Shown here: positions 54,615 to 63,839 of the stretch, piece after piece
Position numbering within the stretch: the first letter of the stretch is position 1
Layout of the letters: every line of letters begins with the position of its first letter
NCBI GenBank assembly: GCA_023511875.1
Contig: JAIMAQ010000002.1
Coordinates: 341,611 to 405,610 of the forward strand
Direction of reading: 5' to 3'
DNA length: 64,000 nucleotides
Source of the DNA: Thermoflavifilum sp.
GTDB lineage: Bacteria; Bacteroidota; Bacteroidia; Chitinophagales; Chitinophagaceae
Translations under genes and position numbers: made by a program
Notes under the pieces: generated by a model
The model's database searches: none
Seen by the model: only the letters and a program-made list of their open reading frames with translations
Told to the model about the DNA's origin: nothing

Positions 54615-55178
54615 ATGGAAGAAGAACTCACACTCATCATAGAAGATGCTGGTGAAAAAATGCAAAAAGCCATTCAGCACCTCGAATCGGAACTGGTGAA
54701 GATTCGAGCAGGCAAGGCCAACCCACAGATGCTAGAAGGCGTTCAGGTGGAATATTATGGCTCCATGGTACCCCTGCATCAGGTAGCCAATATCACGGCA
54801 ACAGATGCCCGTACTATTGTGGTGCAACCTTGGGAGAAACAAATGGTGCCTGTGATCGAGAAAGCCATCATCTCTGCCAATCTGGGTTTTAACCCGCAAA
54901 ATGATGGACAAATGATTCGCATTTTTTTGCCTCCGCTTACGGAAGAAAGGCGTAGAGATTTGGTGAAGCGAGTCAATGCCGAGGGCGAACAGGCCAAGAT
55001 TGCTATTCGCAATATTCGTCGCGAGGCTATTGAAGAAGTAAAGAAATTGCAAAAAAATGGCCTCAGTGAAGATCAAGCAAAAGATTCGGAAGAAGAAATC
55101 CAGCAATTAACCAATAAATTCATCACGCTAGTCGATAAATATTGCGCAGCCAAAGAAAAAGAAATCATGGCTGTGTGA
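54615..55178 (+). CDS. frr: Ribosome recycling factor
   Basis: Splits the post-termination ribosome together with EF-G. 187 residues: MQKAIQHLESELVKIRAGKANPQML is the classic RRF start, with VEYYGSMVPLHQVANI, VQPWEKQMVPVIEKAI, LPPLTEERRRDLVKRV and a C-terminal helix. The length is standard. The gene has its own promoter and lies 136 bp from the divergent transketolase half. Confidence 0.97.
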   Translation: MEEELTLIIEDAGEKMQKAIQHLESELVKIRAGKANPQMLEGVQVEYYGSMVPLHQVANITATDARTIVVQPWEKQMVPVIEKAIISANLGFNPQNDGQMIRIFLPPLTEERRRDLVKRVNAEGEQAKIAIRNIRREAIEEVKKLQKNGLSEDQAKDSEEEIQQLTNKFITLVDKYCAAKEKEIMAV

Positions 55179-55241
55179 TATCTTCCCTTGCAAGAATTCG
55201 CTGAAAATGCTACATTGAGGATTCATTTCAATGAATTCCTC

Positions 55242-56003
55242 ATGTCTATCGTTAAGCTTGCTTCTATCTCCACTCAACCGCCCGCAGATGCGGAAAAGCA
55301 AAAAATAAAAAAAGAAACCAAGAAGCTTAAAAGAGCTATTGCCGATTTACAAAATATTCTCTATGCTGAGGCTAAGCATAGTGTGCTCATTATCTTGCAA
55401 GGTATGGATGCTAGCGGCAAGGATGGGGCTATTCGGCATGTGTTTAATCACATTAATCCTCAAGGTGTTCGGGTAACTTCTTTTAAGGTGCCCACTCCAC
55501 AAGAAGCAGCACATGATTTTTTGTGGCGCATTCATGCGCATGCTCCAGCGAAAGGCATGATGCATATTTTCAATCGATCTCATTACGAGGATGTGCTTAT
55601 TACCCGTGTACACGGTCTTATTACCGATAAAACGGCTCATTTGCGCATGCAGCATATCAATCATTTTGAACAATTGTTACAAGACCACCAAACGGCGATT
55701 TTGAAATTTTATTTACATATTTCCCGAGAAGAACAAGCTAAGCGATTGCAAGAACGCATCTCCAATCCTAAAAAACGCTGGAAATATAGCGATGCCGATA
55801 TCAAAGAGGCACAACGATGGCACGATTACTTGCATTTCTATGAAGAAGTATTCGATATATGTAGTCCAGAAATTCCTTGGACGATTGTACCAGCAGATAA
55901 AAATTGGTATAAAGAATACCTGATTGCTTATCTTGTGCATGACTGTCTTTCACATCTGCATTTGCGCTATCCACGCCGAATTGCTCATTCTTCAACAAAA
56001 TGA
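55242..56003 (+). CDS. Polyphosphate kinase 2 family protein
   Basis: Transfers phosphate between polyphosphate and nucleotides. 253 residues from the ATG at 55242. The Walker A loop is GMDASGKDGAIRHVF near 53-67. The Walker B/lid region includes FNRSHYEDVLITRVH and ERISNPKKRWKYSDADIKEAQRW. The short single-domain form fits class I-III PPK2, but which nucleotide is used (ADP, GDP or AMP) is not decided from the motifs alone. It follows frr and is followed by a DUF218 protein and mscL in the same direction. Confidence 0.9.
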   Translation: MSIVKLASISTQPPADAEKQKIKKETKKLKRAIADLQNILYAEAKHSVLIILQGMDASGKDGAIRHVFNHINPQGVRVTSFKVPTPQEAAHDFLWRIHAHAPAKGMMHIFNRSHYEDVLITRVHGLITDKTAHLRMQHINHFEQLLQDHQTAILKFYLHISREEQAKRLQERISNPKKRWKYSDADIKEAQRWHDYLHFYEEVFDICSPEIPWTIVPADKNWYKEYLIAYLVHDCLSHLHLRYPRRIAHSSTK

Positions 56004-56013
56004 ATATGTCTTT

Positions 56014-56637
56014 ATGGGTATTGTTTTGTTGATTTGCTTTTTACTAAGCGTTGCTTTTATAGAATTATGGTATCGGCTTATTTCTTTTACGATGAAAAAA
56101 TATTGTGTGAAAGAAGTGGAACATTTGCAATATTGCAAATATGTATTGGTATTAGGTACCAAAAAATGGGCAGGCCAACATATTAATGCTTATTTTAAAT
56201 ATCGTTTGCAGGCAGCTAAAAAGATTTTTGATGCTCAAAAAGCTAGTATTTGTATACTTAGTGGGTCAAGGCGTGCAAGGGGTTTGAATCAGGCTGAAGA
56301 AATGAAAAATATCTTGATGAAAATGGGGGTAGTACCAGAAAAATTTATCATTGACGAAAACGGATCGCGTACCTGGTATTCTTTACGATTTTGTGTGGCG
56401 CAGCATATTTCCTCATTAATCATAGTATCTCAACATTTTCATAATGCGCGAGCAGCATTCATTGCACGCTTTATGGGTATACAAGTGCAAGCTTTTGATG
56501 CTAAGGGCGTGAAAGGGTGGGTAAAGTATAAAATTTTGCTTCGCGAGAGACTGGCTAGGATACGGTGTTTGTGGGATATTTTCAGGTATGTAACTTCTGA
56601 GGTAGCACAAAAGCAATTTAGTAGTAACAAAACTTGA
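56014..56637 (+). CDS. DUF218/YdcF-SanA family membrane protein
   Basis: A 207-residue protein with one N-terminal membrane helix (about 2-22) and a DUF218 domain: YVLVLGTKKW, YFKYRLQAAKKIF, ASICILSGSRRARGLNQAEEMKNILMKMGVVPEKFIIDENGSRTWYSLRFC, ISSLIIVSQHFHNARAAFIARFMG. The YdcF/SanA/ElyC group is linked to envelope integrity and lipid-carrier recycling in enterobacteria. The start at 56014 was chosen because the open frame upstream lies inside ppk2. The end overlaps the mscL upstream region. Confidence 0.85.
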   Translation: MGIVLLICFLLSVAFIELWYRLISFTMKKYCVKEVEHLQYCKYVLVLGTKKWAGQHINAYFKYRLQAAKKIFDAQKASICILSGSRRARGLNQAEEMKNILMKMGVVPEKFIIDENGSRTWYSLRFCVAQHISSLIIVSQHFHNARAAFIARFMGIQVQAFDAKGVKGWVKYKILLRERLARIRCLWDIFRYVTSEVAQKQFSSNKT

Positions 56638-56660
56638 TTATCTTTATTAAAATTTTCCCC

Positions 56661-57092
56661 ATGTCAATCTGGAAAGACTTTAAAGAGTTTGCTGTAAAAG
56701 GTAATGTAATAGATTTGGCTATTGCAGTAGTCATTGGAGGTGCCTTTGGGAAAATAGTGAGTTCATTTGTAAATGATATCTTGATGCCTATATTGGCTGT
56801 GCTCACTGGGGGAGTCAATTTTTCAGATAAAAAAATAGTATTACAGGCAGCGCAATTAGATGCCACAGGCAAATTGATTAAGCCTGCTAATACACTTAAT
56901 TATGGATCATTTATTCAATCTGTCATTGATTTTTTAATTATTGCTTTTTTCATTTTTTTGGCTATTCGAGCATTGCAAAAATTAAATAGAAAAAAACAAG
57001 AAACCACGCAAGCTTCATCAGCACCACCCATACCATCTAATGAAGAGAAATTGCTCACGGAAATTCGTGATCTGCTTAAATCGAAGAGCTGA
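56661..57092 (+). CDS. mscL: Large-conductance mechanosensitive channel
   Basis: A 143-residue pentameric channel that opens under hypoosmotic stress. MSIWKDFKEFAVKGNVIDLAIAVVIGGAFGKIVSSFVNDILMP gives the N-terminal amphipathic helix and TM1 with the Gly/Ala-rich gate; the second helix is FIQSVIDFLIIAFFIFLAIRAL, with a charged C-terminal helix (EEKLLTEIRDLLKSK). The length is a little above the ~136 of E. coli. It starts 23 bp after the DUF218 stop. Confidence 0.97.
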   Translation: MSIWKDFKEFAVKGNVIDLAIAVVIGGAFGKIVSSFVNDILMPILAVLTGGVNFSDKKIVLQAAQLDATGKLIKPANTLNYGSFIQSVIDFLIIAFFIFLAIRALQKLNRKKQETTQASSAPPIPSNEEKLLTEIRDLLKSKS

Positions 57093-57148
57093 TTTAAGCG
57101 ATTGGGTGATTATTTTTTTATCTGTGAAGGAGTTCTTTTCTTTGTCGT

Positions 57149-58162
57149 ATGACAAACAGTTTATGTGTGTGGAAATACATCATGTTGATTTTTTTGTTTT
57201 TTAGCTTTTCTGCTCAAGCACAGCAAGATATCACTCGCTTAAAAACAGATATCGATTATTTTAAAAAAGCTAAAATTGGTGAGCCACTCGATACACTTGA
57301 GGGTTGGCGACAAGGCGTAGTAGTCAATCTCAATCTTTCACAAGGTAGTTTGCAAAATTGGGCTGCCGGGGGAGATCCTTTTTCTTTATCTATCAACGGC
57401 ATGGGAAGCTTATTTGCCAACTATCGCAAAGGCAATGCCCGATGGGATAATGCACTTACCATGGCCTACGGGCTGCAAAAAACCAGCAGCACGGGCATGC
57501 GCAAGACCGATGATAATTTTGATTTGTCTAGCAAATATGGCTATCGATTTTCTCCTAAGTGGTACGCAGGTGCAATGTTTGACTTACGTAGCCAATTTGC
57601 TAATGGGTACTTGTATCCTAGCGATTCGGTCATTTCGCATGCTTTCGCTCCCGCTTATGTTTTGTTGGCATTGGGTTTTAACTTTCAGTACAACGAGCAT
57701 TTTTCCTTGTTTCTTTCACCCATGACCTCAAGAGTTACGCTAGTAGCCGATCGTAGGCTAGCCAATTTGGGCGCTTACGGAGTAGACAGTGCCGTGTATC
57801 AATACCATGACAATGGTACCCGTACTTTGGTACAACGCAGCAAGCTGGCCAGCTATCAGCTGGGCGCATATCTCTCGGCTCAATTTAACCAAGAGGTAAT
57901 GCCAAATGTGAATTGGAATACCCGGCTAGATTTATTTTCCAATTATCTCAAAAATCCCCAAAACATCAAGGTATATTGGATTTCTATAGTCGCCTTAAAA
58001 GTAAATCAACTCATTACGGTAAACTTAAATACGGAGTTAATTTATGATGATGATGTGCGGATTTGGAAAAATAAGCAAGGGGTGTATGGCCCTCGTACGC
58101 AGTTTAAAGAAATCTTGGGAATAGGTTTTTCTTATAAGTTTTCTCGTATTCCCGACTCGTAA
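57149..58162 (+). CDS. DUF3078 outer-membrane barrel-like protein
   Basis: A 337-residue precursor: signal peptide ending near QAQQ, then the DUF3078 pattern GWRQGVVVNLNLSQGSLQNWAAGGDPFSLS, a GNARWDNALTMAYGLQ strand pair, and repeated amphipathic strands to a C-terminal aromatic end. The fold is probably a beta-barrel in the outer membrane; the function is unknown. It follows mscL with a 56-bp gap and may be transcribed alone. scpA follows. Confidence 0.85.
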   Translation: MTNSLCVWKYIMLIFLFFSFSAQAQQDITRLKTDIDYFKKAKIGEPLDTLEGWRQGVVVNLNLSQGSLQNWAAGGDPFSLSINGMGSLFANYRKGNARWDNALTMAYGLQKTSSTGMRKTDDNFDLSSKYGYRFSPKWYAGAMFDLRSQFANGYLYPSDSVISHAFAPAYVLLALGFNFQYNEHFSLFLSPMTSRVTLVADRRLANLGAYGVDSAVYQYHDNGTRTLVQRSKLASYQLGAYLSAQFNQEVMPNVNWNTRLDLFSNYLKNPQNIKVYWISIVALKVNQLITVNLNTELIYDDDVRIWKNKQGVYGPRTQFKEILGIGFSYKFSRIPDS

Positions 58163-58166
58163 GGTT

Positions 58167-58174
58167 TATCTTTG
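58167..58174 (+). promoter_or_regulatory. -7 promoter box of scpA
   Basis: TATCTTTG matches TAnnTTTG, 25 nt before the TTG start of scpA. Confidence 0.6.
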
Positions 58175-58199
58175 CTGAGCAGGTGTAAAAAATTGAGTT

Positions 58200-58979
58200 T
58201 TGGCGGAACGGATTACCTATACGATTCATTTGCCTCATTTTGAAGGACCTTTCGACCTGTTATTGTTTTTCATTGAACGGGATGAAATTGATATTTATGA
58301 TATCCCTATCCATAAATTGCTGAACGACTTTTTGGATTATATCCATCAAATGGAAACCCTCAATATTGAGCTGGCTAGTGAATTTATTTTGTTTGTTTCT
58401 ACTCTTATGCGCATTAAGGCCAAGATGTTGCTACCGCGAAGGGAATTAGATGAGCAAGGGCAGGAGATTGATCCTCGGCAAGAACTCGTAGATAAGATTC
58501 TGGCATATAAAAAATACAAACAAGTGGCTGTAGAGCTTTCGCAGCTAGAAGCAGAGCATCAGCAGCAAGTGAAACGGGGAAATATTTTGCGCGATTTAGA
58601 GCTCGTGGGTGAAACCATGGCTGAAGGTACCGAAGTGCAAACACTCACGCTATTTAAGCTCATGAAAGCCTATCAAAAAGCGCTGATTCGGCTCGAGCAA
58701 CGGATCTCCAACCCCCAACATGTAGTGACGCGCTATTCCTACACGATGGAAAACTCCCGCGAGTTTATGGTACAACTCGTGTCACGCCACCGCACCCTGC
58801 CATTTGCGCGCCTATTTGAGTATTTCGAAAACCGCATGCATGCCATCTTTTTGTTTTTGGCCATCCTCGAGCTGGTTCAACAAGGAGTGATCGGCATGCT
58901 TGTTGGCGAAGGATATAACAACTTTATCCTCGAAAATCTACAACCTACACCCCGTTTAGCCTCATCACTACCCGAGTAA
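58200..58979 (+). CDS. scpA: Segregation and condensation protein A
   Basis: Kleisin subunit of the Smc-ScpAB condensin. 259 residues starting at TTG 58200 (MAERITYTIHLPHFEGPFDLLLFFIERDEIDIYDIPI). No ATG precedes this conserved start. The N-terminal Smc-binding domain (LLLFFIERDEIDIYDIPIHKLLNDFLDYI) is followed by a coiled coil and the C-terminal winged helix with FARLFEYFENRMHAIFLFLAILELVQQGVIGM. scpB is not in the window. A consensus -7 box precedes it. Confidence 0.93.
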   Translation: MAERITYTIHLPHFEGPFDLLLFFIERDEIDIYDIPIHKLLNDFLDYIHQMETLNIELASEFILFVSTLMRIKAKMLLPRRELDEQGQEIDPRQELVDKILAYKKYKQVAVELSQLEAEHQQQVKRGNILRDLELVGETMAEGTEVQTLTLFKLMKAYQKALIRLEQRISNPQHVVTRYSYTMENSREFMVQLVSRHRTLPFARLFEYFENRMHAIFLFLAILELVQQGVIGMLVGEGYNNFILENLQPTPRLASSLPE

Positions 58980-59020
58980 TGTAGTCTGACTTGATAAAAA
59001 ATAAATTTTCTTGCACAAAA

Positions 59021-59051
59021 TTTGTTGTAACAAATAAAATAGATAACTTCG
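59021..59051 (+). promoter_or_regulatory. Promoter of yceI
   Basis: TTTG at 59021-59024, a 19-nt spacer and TAACTTCG at 59044-59051 (one base off TAnnTTTG) precede the ATG at 59083 by 31 nt. Confidence 0.55.
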
Positions 59052-59082
59052 AGAAATTTTTTCACATTTAAAACGTACAACT

Positions 59083-59625
59083 ATGGCAGAAACAGCAACC
59101 AAAACCATTTGGAAGGTAGATCCTGCGCACTCTGAAATCTTGTTTAAAGTGCGCCACATGGTAATTTCAACCGTAACGGGTAAGTTTGAGAAATTTGATG
59201 GAACGGTAGAAACCGAAGGAGATCAGCTGGAAACAGCTAAAATAGAATTTGTGGTGGATGCAGCCAGCGTAAACACCGGTGTACCCGATCGCGATAATCA
59301 TTTGCGCTCCGACGATTTTTTTAATGCGGAAAAATATCCGCAGATTCGATTTGTATCTACTCATTTTAAAAAGGTTCAAGACCAGGAGTTTGAATTAGAA
59401 GGGCAGCTCACCATTCGCGATGTAACTCAGCCCATTAAGCTCAAGGTTGAATATGGAGGCATGGTTAAGGATCCGTGGGGCAATACTCGGGCAGGTTTTG
59501 TAGTGACGGGGAAAATTAATCGTAAAGAATTTGGATTAAAATGGAATATGTTGCTCGAAACTGGGGGCGCTGTGGTGAGCGATGAAGTCCAGATCCAATG
59601 CGCGGTAGAATTTGTACACAGCTAA
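59083..59625 (+). CDS. yceI: YceI family lipid-binding-like protein
   Basis: A 180-residue lipocalin-like barrel: WKVDPAHSEILFKVRHMVISTVTGKFEKFDG is the family opening, followed by HLRSDDFFNAEKYPQIRFVSTH, LTIRDVTQPIKLKVEYGG and GKINRKEFGLKWNML. YceI-type proteins bind isoprenoid-like lipids. Many are exported, but this one has no signal peptide, so it appears to be cytoplasmic. It converges on dxs with a bidirectional terminator between. Confidence 0.93.
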   Translation: MAETATKTIWKVDPAHSEILFKVRHMVISTVTGKFEKFDGTVETEGDQLETAKIEFVVDAASVNTGVPDRDNHLRSDDFFNAEKYPQIRFVSTHFKKVQDQEFELEGQLTIRDVTQPIKLKVEYGGMVKDPWGNTRAGFVVTGKINRKEFGLKWNMLLETGGAVVSDEVQIQCAVEFVHS

Positions 59626-59653
59626 AAGGGGATTAGCGCATCTACCCTGTTGC

Positions 59654-59680
59654 AAAGCCGGCTTTTAAGGTCGGCTTTTT
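59654..59680. terminator. Bidirectional intrinsic terminator between yceI and dxs
   Basis: AAAGCCG (59654-59660) pairs with CGGCTTT (59672-59678); adding a G-T and a C-G pair gives a stem of about 9 bp. T-rich sequence follows on the plus strand and the A-run gives Ts on the minus strand. Confidence 0.8.
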
Positions 59681-59687
59681 AGTTTGT

Positions 59688-61634
59688 TTAACCAGCATGA
59701 GAAGTGGTGCTGATGATCACCTTTTCATGTAAAGCTTTGCGCACGGTAGCAGCTATGCCTTCAGCATCATATCCACATTCGTGATGAAGTTCTGCTGGCT
59801 TGCCATGATGCACCACTCTGTCGGGAATACCGAGGATATGCAGCTGGTTATGGTAGCCATTTAATGCCATAAATTCGGCCACTGCGCTGCCCAGTCCGCC
59901 AATGCGTGCTGCATCTTCTACCGTTATAATCACGGGATATTGTTGCAACACCTGATGAAGCAATTCTTCGTCGAGCGGTTTTAAGAAACGCATGTCGAAA
60001 TGAGCAGGCTCTATACCCTCGGTAATCAAGGTTTTACGTGCCTGAATAACAAAATTACCTGCATGGCCAATAGAGAGGATAGCCACTTCCTTGCCCTCGG
60101 CTATTTGTTGGCCTTTGCCAATAGGTATTTCGCGGAAAGGCCTGCGCCAGTCGGGCATCACACCTTCGCCGCGCGGGTAGCGGATTACAAAAGGATGCGT
60201 GATATGCGGTAGCTGGGCGGTGTACATGAGGTTGCGCATTTCTTCTTCGTTCATCGGGGCGCTGATGATGAGGTTGGGAATAGGCCGTAGATAAGCCAAA
60301 TCGTATGCGCCATGATGAGTAGCTCCATCTTCGCCAACCAATCCAGCCCTATCTAAGCAAAATACTACGGGAAGATCTTGAATAGCTACATCATGAATCA
60401 ACTGGTCATAGGCCCGTTGCATAAATGAAGAGTAGATGGTGCAGTACACCTTCAGTCCTTGAGTGGCCATGCCTGCAGAAAGGGTTACGGCGTGTTGTTC
60501 ACAAATGCCTACGTCAAAGGCTCGATGCGGCATTTTTTCCATCATAAATTTGAGAGAAGAGCCCGAAGGCATGGCTGGGGTAATACCAATGATTTTGTCG
60601 TTTTGCTCGGCCAGCTCCAGTAATGTCAACCCAAAAACATCCTGATACTTTGGCGGTTGAGGGGTGGGTGATATTTTTTTCTGGATCTCTCCATTGACCT
60701 TATCGAAGAGGCCTGGAGCATGCCATTTGGTTTGGTCTTTTTCGGCTGGGGCATATCCTTTACCTTTTACCGTGACGATATGCAGTAGTTTAGGGCCGGG
60801 TATGCTTTTTAAATCGGTAAGGGTATCGACTAATTTTTGGACATTATGTCCATCGATAGGTCCAAAATAGCGTAGTCCTAAGGCTTCAAATAAATTGCTT
60901 GAGCGAGTCAGCAGCCCTTTCAAGCCGGCTTCTATTTTGGCTGCCAATTCTCGTGAAATATCACTCATAGGCAATTTGCCCAGTAGCTTCCAGATATCTT
61001 GCCGCAACTTGTTGTAGGTAGGCGAAGTAGTAATATCGGTTAAGTATTCCTTGAGTGCACCCACATTGGGGTCTATCGACATGCAATTGTCGTTCAAGAT
61101 AATGAGTAGGTTGGTATCTGATACGCCTGCATGGTTCATGGCTTCGAAGGCCAGCCCTGCGGTCATAGCCCCATCACCAATTACGGCAATGTGTTGGCGT
61201 TGAGTATCTCCAGCATATTTGGCGGCTATAGCCATGCCAAGCGCGGCGGAGATAGATGTAGACGAATGCCCTACCCCAAAAGTATCGTAAACGCTTTCGC
61301 TGCGACGGGGAAAGCCGCTGATACCTCCGTAGCGTCGGTTAGTATGAAACACTTTGCGGCGTCCGGTGAGAATCTTATGGGCATAAGCTTGGTGCCCAAC
61401 ATCCCAAACTAGCTGATCGTATGGGGTTTGAAACACATAGTGTAGGGCCACGGTGAGCTCGATTACTCCTAAATTGGCTGCAAAATGCCCACCATATACA
61501 CTCACCATGTCGATGATATACTCTCGCAGCTCATCGCACAATACATTGAGCTGCTCGCGTGAAAGCTTACGTAGGTCATCGGGATATTCGATTTGGCTAA
61601 GTAGTGGCCCCGGTTGTATATTCATCGGATTCAT
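59688..61634 (-). CDS. dxs: 1-deoxy-D-xylulose-5-phosphate synthase
   Basis: First and committed step of the MEP isoprenoid pathway: pyruvate plus glyceraldehyde 3-phosphate. 648 residues. QAYAHKILTGRR, FGVGHSSTSISAALGMAIAAKY, the ThDP motif GDGAMTAGLAFEAMNHAG with the downstream NDN, then transketolase-type VGICEQHAVTLSAGMA and DRAGLVGEDGATHHGAYDLAYLRPIPN. The product route leads to the undecaprenyl and menaquinone side chains made by uppS and menG products. ATG at 61634, or a second Met three codons on. Confidence 0.97.
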   Translation of the reverse strand: MNPMNIQPGPLLSQIEYPDDLRKLSREQLNVLCDELREYIIDMVSVYGGHFAANLGVIELTVALHYVFQTPYDQLVWDVGHQAYAHKILTGRRKVFHTNRRYGGISGFPRRSESVYDTFGVGHSSTSISAALGMAIAAKYAGDTQRQHIAVIGDGAMTAGLAFEAMNHAGVSDTNLLIILNDNCMSIDPNVGALKEYLTDITTSPTYNKLRQDIWKLLGKLPMSDISRELAAKIEAGLKGLLTRSSNLFEALGLRYFGPIDGHNVQKLVDTLTDLKSIPGPKLLHIVTVKGKGYAPAEKDQTKWHAPGLFDKVNGEIQKKISPTPQPPKYQDVFGLTLLELAEQNDKIIGITPAMPSGSSLKFMMEKMPHRAFDVGICEQHAVTLSAGMATQGLKVYCTIYSSFMQRAYDQLIHDVAIQDLPVVFCLDRAGLVGEDGATHHGAYDLAYLRPIPNLIISAPMNEEEMRNLMYTAQLPHITHPFVIRYPRGEGVMPDWRRPFREIPIGKGQQIAEGKEVAILSIGHAGNFVIQARKTLITEGIEPAHFDMRFLKPLDEELLHQVLQQYPVIITVEDAARIGGLGSAVAEFMALNGYHNQLHILGIPDRVVHHGKPAELHHECGYDAEGIAATVRKALHEKVIISTTSHAG

Positions 61635-61950
61635 TGAAAAAATTGAATTTTATCAAATAATTACAATATACGAAGTAAAAAGTTTACTCGCTTGCATACG
61701 GCATATGCAGGTATCGAATCAGGAAAGTTACGACGATTTAACCAAATCCGAGTATCTATCGCAAATGATAACCTACAGGTTGGGTGAGTGCGTGGATGCC
61801 CAATCTGGAAGGATGAAGTTATCTGATTTTATCTGGAGAAATGAAAATGAGAAGCGCTGTTAAAATGCATTTTATCCTTATCGACTGAAGCTTTATCCGT
61901 GAAATGATCCGCTGGTCATAAACTGAGACTGATTAGACCCCTAAAAAATG
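61635..61950. other. Intergenic region between dxs and the histidine kinase
   Basis: About 320 bp. No consensus -7 box for dxs was found. The only coding hint is a 52-codon plus-strand frame at 61705-61863. No hairpin or RNA motif is obvious. Confidence 0.4.
61705..61863 (+). CDS. Doubtful small ORF
   Basis: ATG 61705 to stop 61863, 52 residues (MQVSNQESYDDLTKSEYLSQ...), mostly polar and acidic with a C-terminal Lys/Arg stretch. The frame also runs open upstream across the dxs 5' end, where it would be antisense. No ribosome site or recognised family supports it. Confidence 0.2.
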   Translation: MQVSNQESYDDLTKSEYLSQMITYRLGECVDAQSGRMKLSDFIWRNENEKRC

Positions 61951-61958
61951 TACTTTTG
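61951..61958 (+). promoter_or_regulatory. -7 promoter box of the histidine kinase
   Basis: TACTTTTG matches TAnnTTTG and overlaps the TTG at 61956. This argues that translation starts at ATG 61974, 15 nt downstream, and not at the TTG. Confidence 0.5.
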
Positions 61959-61973
61959 AAAAAGCCTACGTGT

Positions 61974-63047
61974 ATGTTGAAGCGGCCGAAAACATATTAT
62001 TGGTGGTGTCAGATCGGCGGCTGGATGGCTTTCTGGTTGTTTAGTACCCTGGTCAGTTATATGTACAGCCAGAACGTCACCCTACAATCACTCATCGATC
62101 GAACGGTATTTATTCTTGCTGGCATCACCGTTACGCATGCATTTCGGCATTTCATCATTTACCAGCAATGGTTACAAATGCGGCTCGACCGCTTGATTTG
62201 GCGTATGCTAGCGGGCGTACTCATTTGCAGCTTGGTGATTACCGCTATCGTTGATGTCTACAAATATGCCTTTCACTTGATGACTCCTCAAGAAAAATCA
62301 TTTGAATTTGGTCGCTTTTTCAGCATTTTCATCATCGTTCTCATCTGGTCGCTGATTTATATTCTCTGGCATTATATGGAAAAGGAGCGACGATATCAAT
62401 TTGATCGATTGCGACTGGAATCGATGGTTAAGGAGTTGCAATTAAAAACAATTAAATCACAGCTCAATCCACATTTTATTTTTAATGCGCTCAATAGTAT
62501 TCGGGCGTTGATCGATGAGAATCCTGAACGTGCACGCGAAGCTGTGACCGAACTATCCAACATCTTGCGCAATTCTATGCAAGCCGAAAAGGTAGAAACC
62601 GTGTCGTTAGAAAATGAAATCGCTATGGTGCGCGATTATTTGGCATTAGAAATGATTCGCTTCGAAGAACGCCTTGAAGTGAAGCTCAACATTGATCCGA
62701 ATACCCTTGCCCTGCCCGTACCTCCGTTGATGTTGCAAACCCTGGTAGAAAATGCAGTAAAACACGGCATCTCCCGATCGGTGCATGGAGGTACCGTAGA
62801 GATTGTTTCGCGTAAAACCGATGCATTTCATGAGATCATCGTGCGCAACACGGGTCAGTTATCTACTGAAGGAGAGGCAACAGGCTTTGGTTTACAAAGC
62901 ACCCGTCAGCGTTTAGAAATTTTGTTTGGCCCATTAGCTCATTTTCAAATCGAAAATAAAGACCCTCAAACGGTAGAAGCTCGCGTGCGCATACCCTTAA
63001 TCCATGACACACACTCTATACATATGCATAAAACATTAACGATATGA
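61974..63047 (+). CDS. LytS-type sensor histidine kinase
   Basis: A 357-residue kinase of the His_kinase (PF06580) type. Four membrane helices occupy about 12-135 (IGGWMAFWLFSTLVSYMY, LIDRTVFILAGITV, MLAGVLICSLVITAIV, FFSIFIIVLIWSLIYIL). The phospho-acceptor His lies in LNPHFIFNALNSI. The ATPase N-box is LVENAVKHGIS and the G-box TGFGLQSTRQRLEILFG. Typical of Bacteroidota two-component pairs with unknown signals. The stop overlaps the regulator start by 4 nt. Confidence 0.93.
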   Translation: MLKRPKTYYWWCQIGGWMAFWLFSTLVSYMYSQNVTLQSLIDRTVFILAGITVTHAFRHFIIYQQWLQMRLDRLIWRMLAGVLICSLVITAIVDVYKYAFHLMTPQEKSFEFGRFFSIFIIVLIWSLIYILWHYMEKERRYQFDRLRLESMVKELQLKTIKSQLNPHFIFNALNSIRALIDENPERAREAVTELSNILRNSMQAEKVETVSLENEIAMVRDYLALEMIRFEERLEVKLNIDPNTLALPVPPLMLQTLVENAVKHGISRSVHGGTVEIVSRKTDAFHEIIVRNTGQLSTEGEATGFGLQSTRQRLEILFGPLAHFQIENKDPQTVEARVRIPLIHDTHSIHMHKTLTI

Positions 63048-63778
63048 TGAGTCATATAACCCGTGCCTTGATTATTGATGATGAACGTTTGGCACGCAAT
63101 GAACTTAGGCGACTGTTGAAAGAGTTTCCAGAGATCCAAGTAGTGGGCGAAGCTGCCAATGCTCAAGAAGGTATCCAGCAAATTGAAGATCTGGAGCCCG
63201 ACTTATTGTTTTTAGATATCCAGATGCCCGATAAGACTGGCTTCGAGTTGTTGGAAATGCTCGACAAAGTGCCTGCGGTAATTTTTACTACTGCCTACGA
63301 TGAATATGCCTTGAAGGCTTTTGAATTCAATGCGCTCGATTACCTCATGAAGCCTATTGAACCACGTCGCTTGGCCGACGCCCTGCAAAAGCTTCGCCAA
63401 CAGGAAGAAAAAGAAAAACAAAACTTACTCGGGCGGGGTGTGCTCTCTGAACATGACCAAGTATTTGTAAAGGATGGCGAACGTTGTTGGTTTGTAAAAC
63501 TCTATGATATTCGTTTGTTTGAAAGTGCGGGCAACTATGCTCGGGTGTATTTTGGGAACAATAAACCACTTATCCTCAAATCGCTTAATGCCTTGGAAGA
63601 ACGGCTCGATCCCCGAATCTTTTTCCGGGCCAATCGCAAGCATATTGTGAATCTACGACATATAGAAAAAATTGACCCCTATTTCAATGGAGGTCTTCTC
63701 TTAGAAATGCGAGGTGGAGAAAAAATTGAGGTTTCTCGCCGCCAAGCAGTAAAGTTTAAGGAAATGATGAGTCTCTAA
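63044..63778 (+). CDS. LytTR family response regulator
   Basis: A 244-residue regulator. The receiver domain (about 5-120) has the acidic pair in IIDDER, phospho-Asp in LLFLDIQMPDKTGFE and Lys in NALDYLMKPI. A LytTR DNA-binding domain follows from about 140 (VFVKDGERCWFVKLYDIRLFESAGNYARVYF ... FFRANRKHIVNLRHIEKIDPYFNGGLLLEM). It is co-translated with the upstream kinase (ATGA). LytTR factors bind paired direct-repeat sites. Its regulon is not visible here. Confidence 0.94.
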   Translation: MMSHITRALIIDDERLARNELRRLLKEFPEIQVVGEAANAQEGIQQIEDLEPDLLFLDIQMPDKTGFELLEMLDKVPAVIFTTAYDEYALKAFEFNALDYLMKPIEPRRLADALQKLRQQEEKEKQNLLGRGVLSEHDQVFVKDGERCWFVKLYDIRLFESAGNYARVYFGNNKPLILKSLNALEERLDPRIFFRANRKHIVNLRHIEKIDPYFNGGLLLEMRGGEKIEVSRRQAVKFKEMMSL

Positions 63779-63839
63779 GTCTAAGTATTCTTTTGAGAAA
63801 TACACCTTTTTATCATGTAGTTTTCCCCCATGCGTTGGC

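Noticed and set aside
61453..61704. Long N-terminal extension of the small ORF at 61705
   Set aside because: It lies antisense to the dxs 5' end and has a Ser/Arg-rich, non-protein-like composition.
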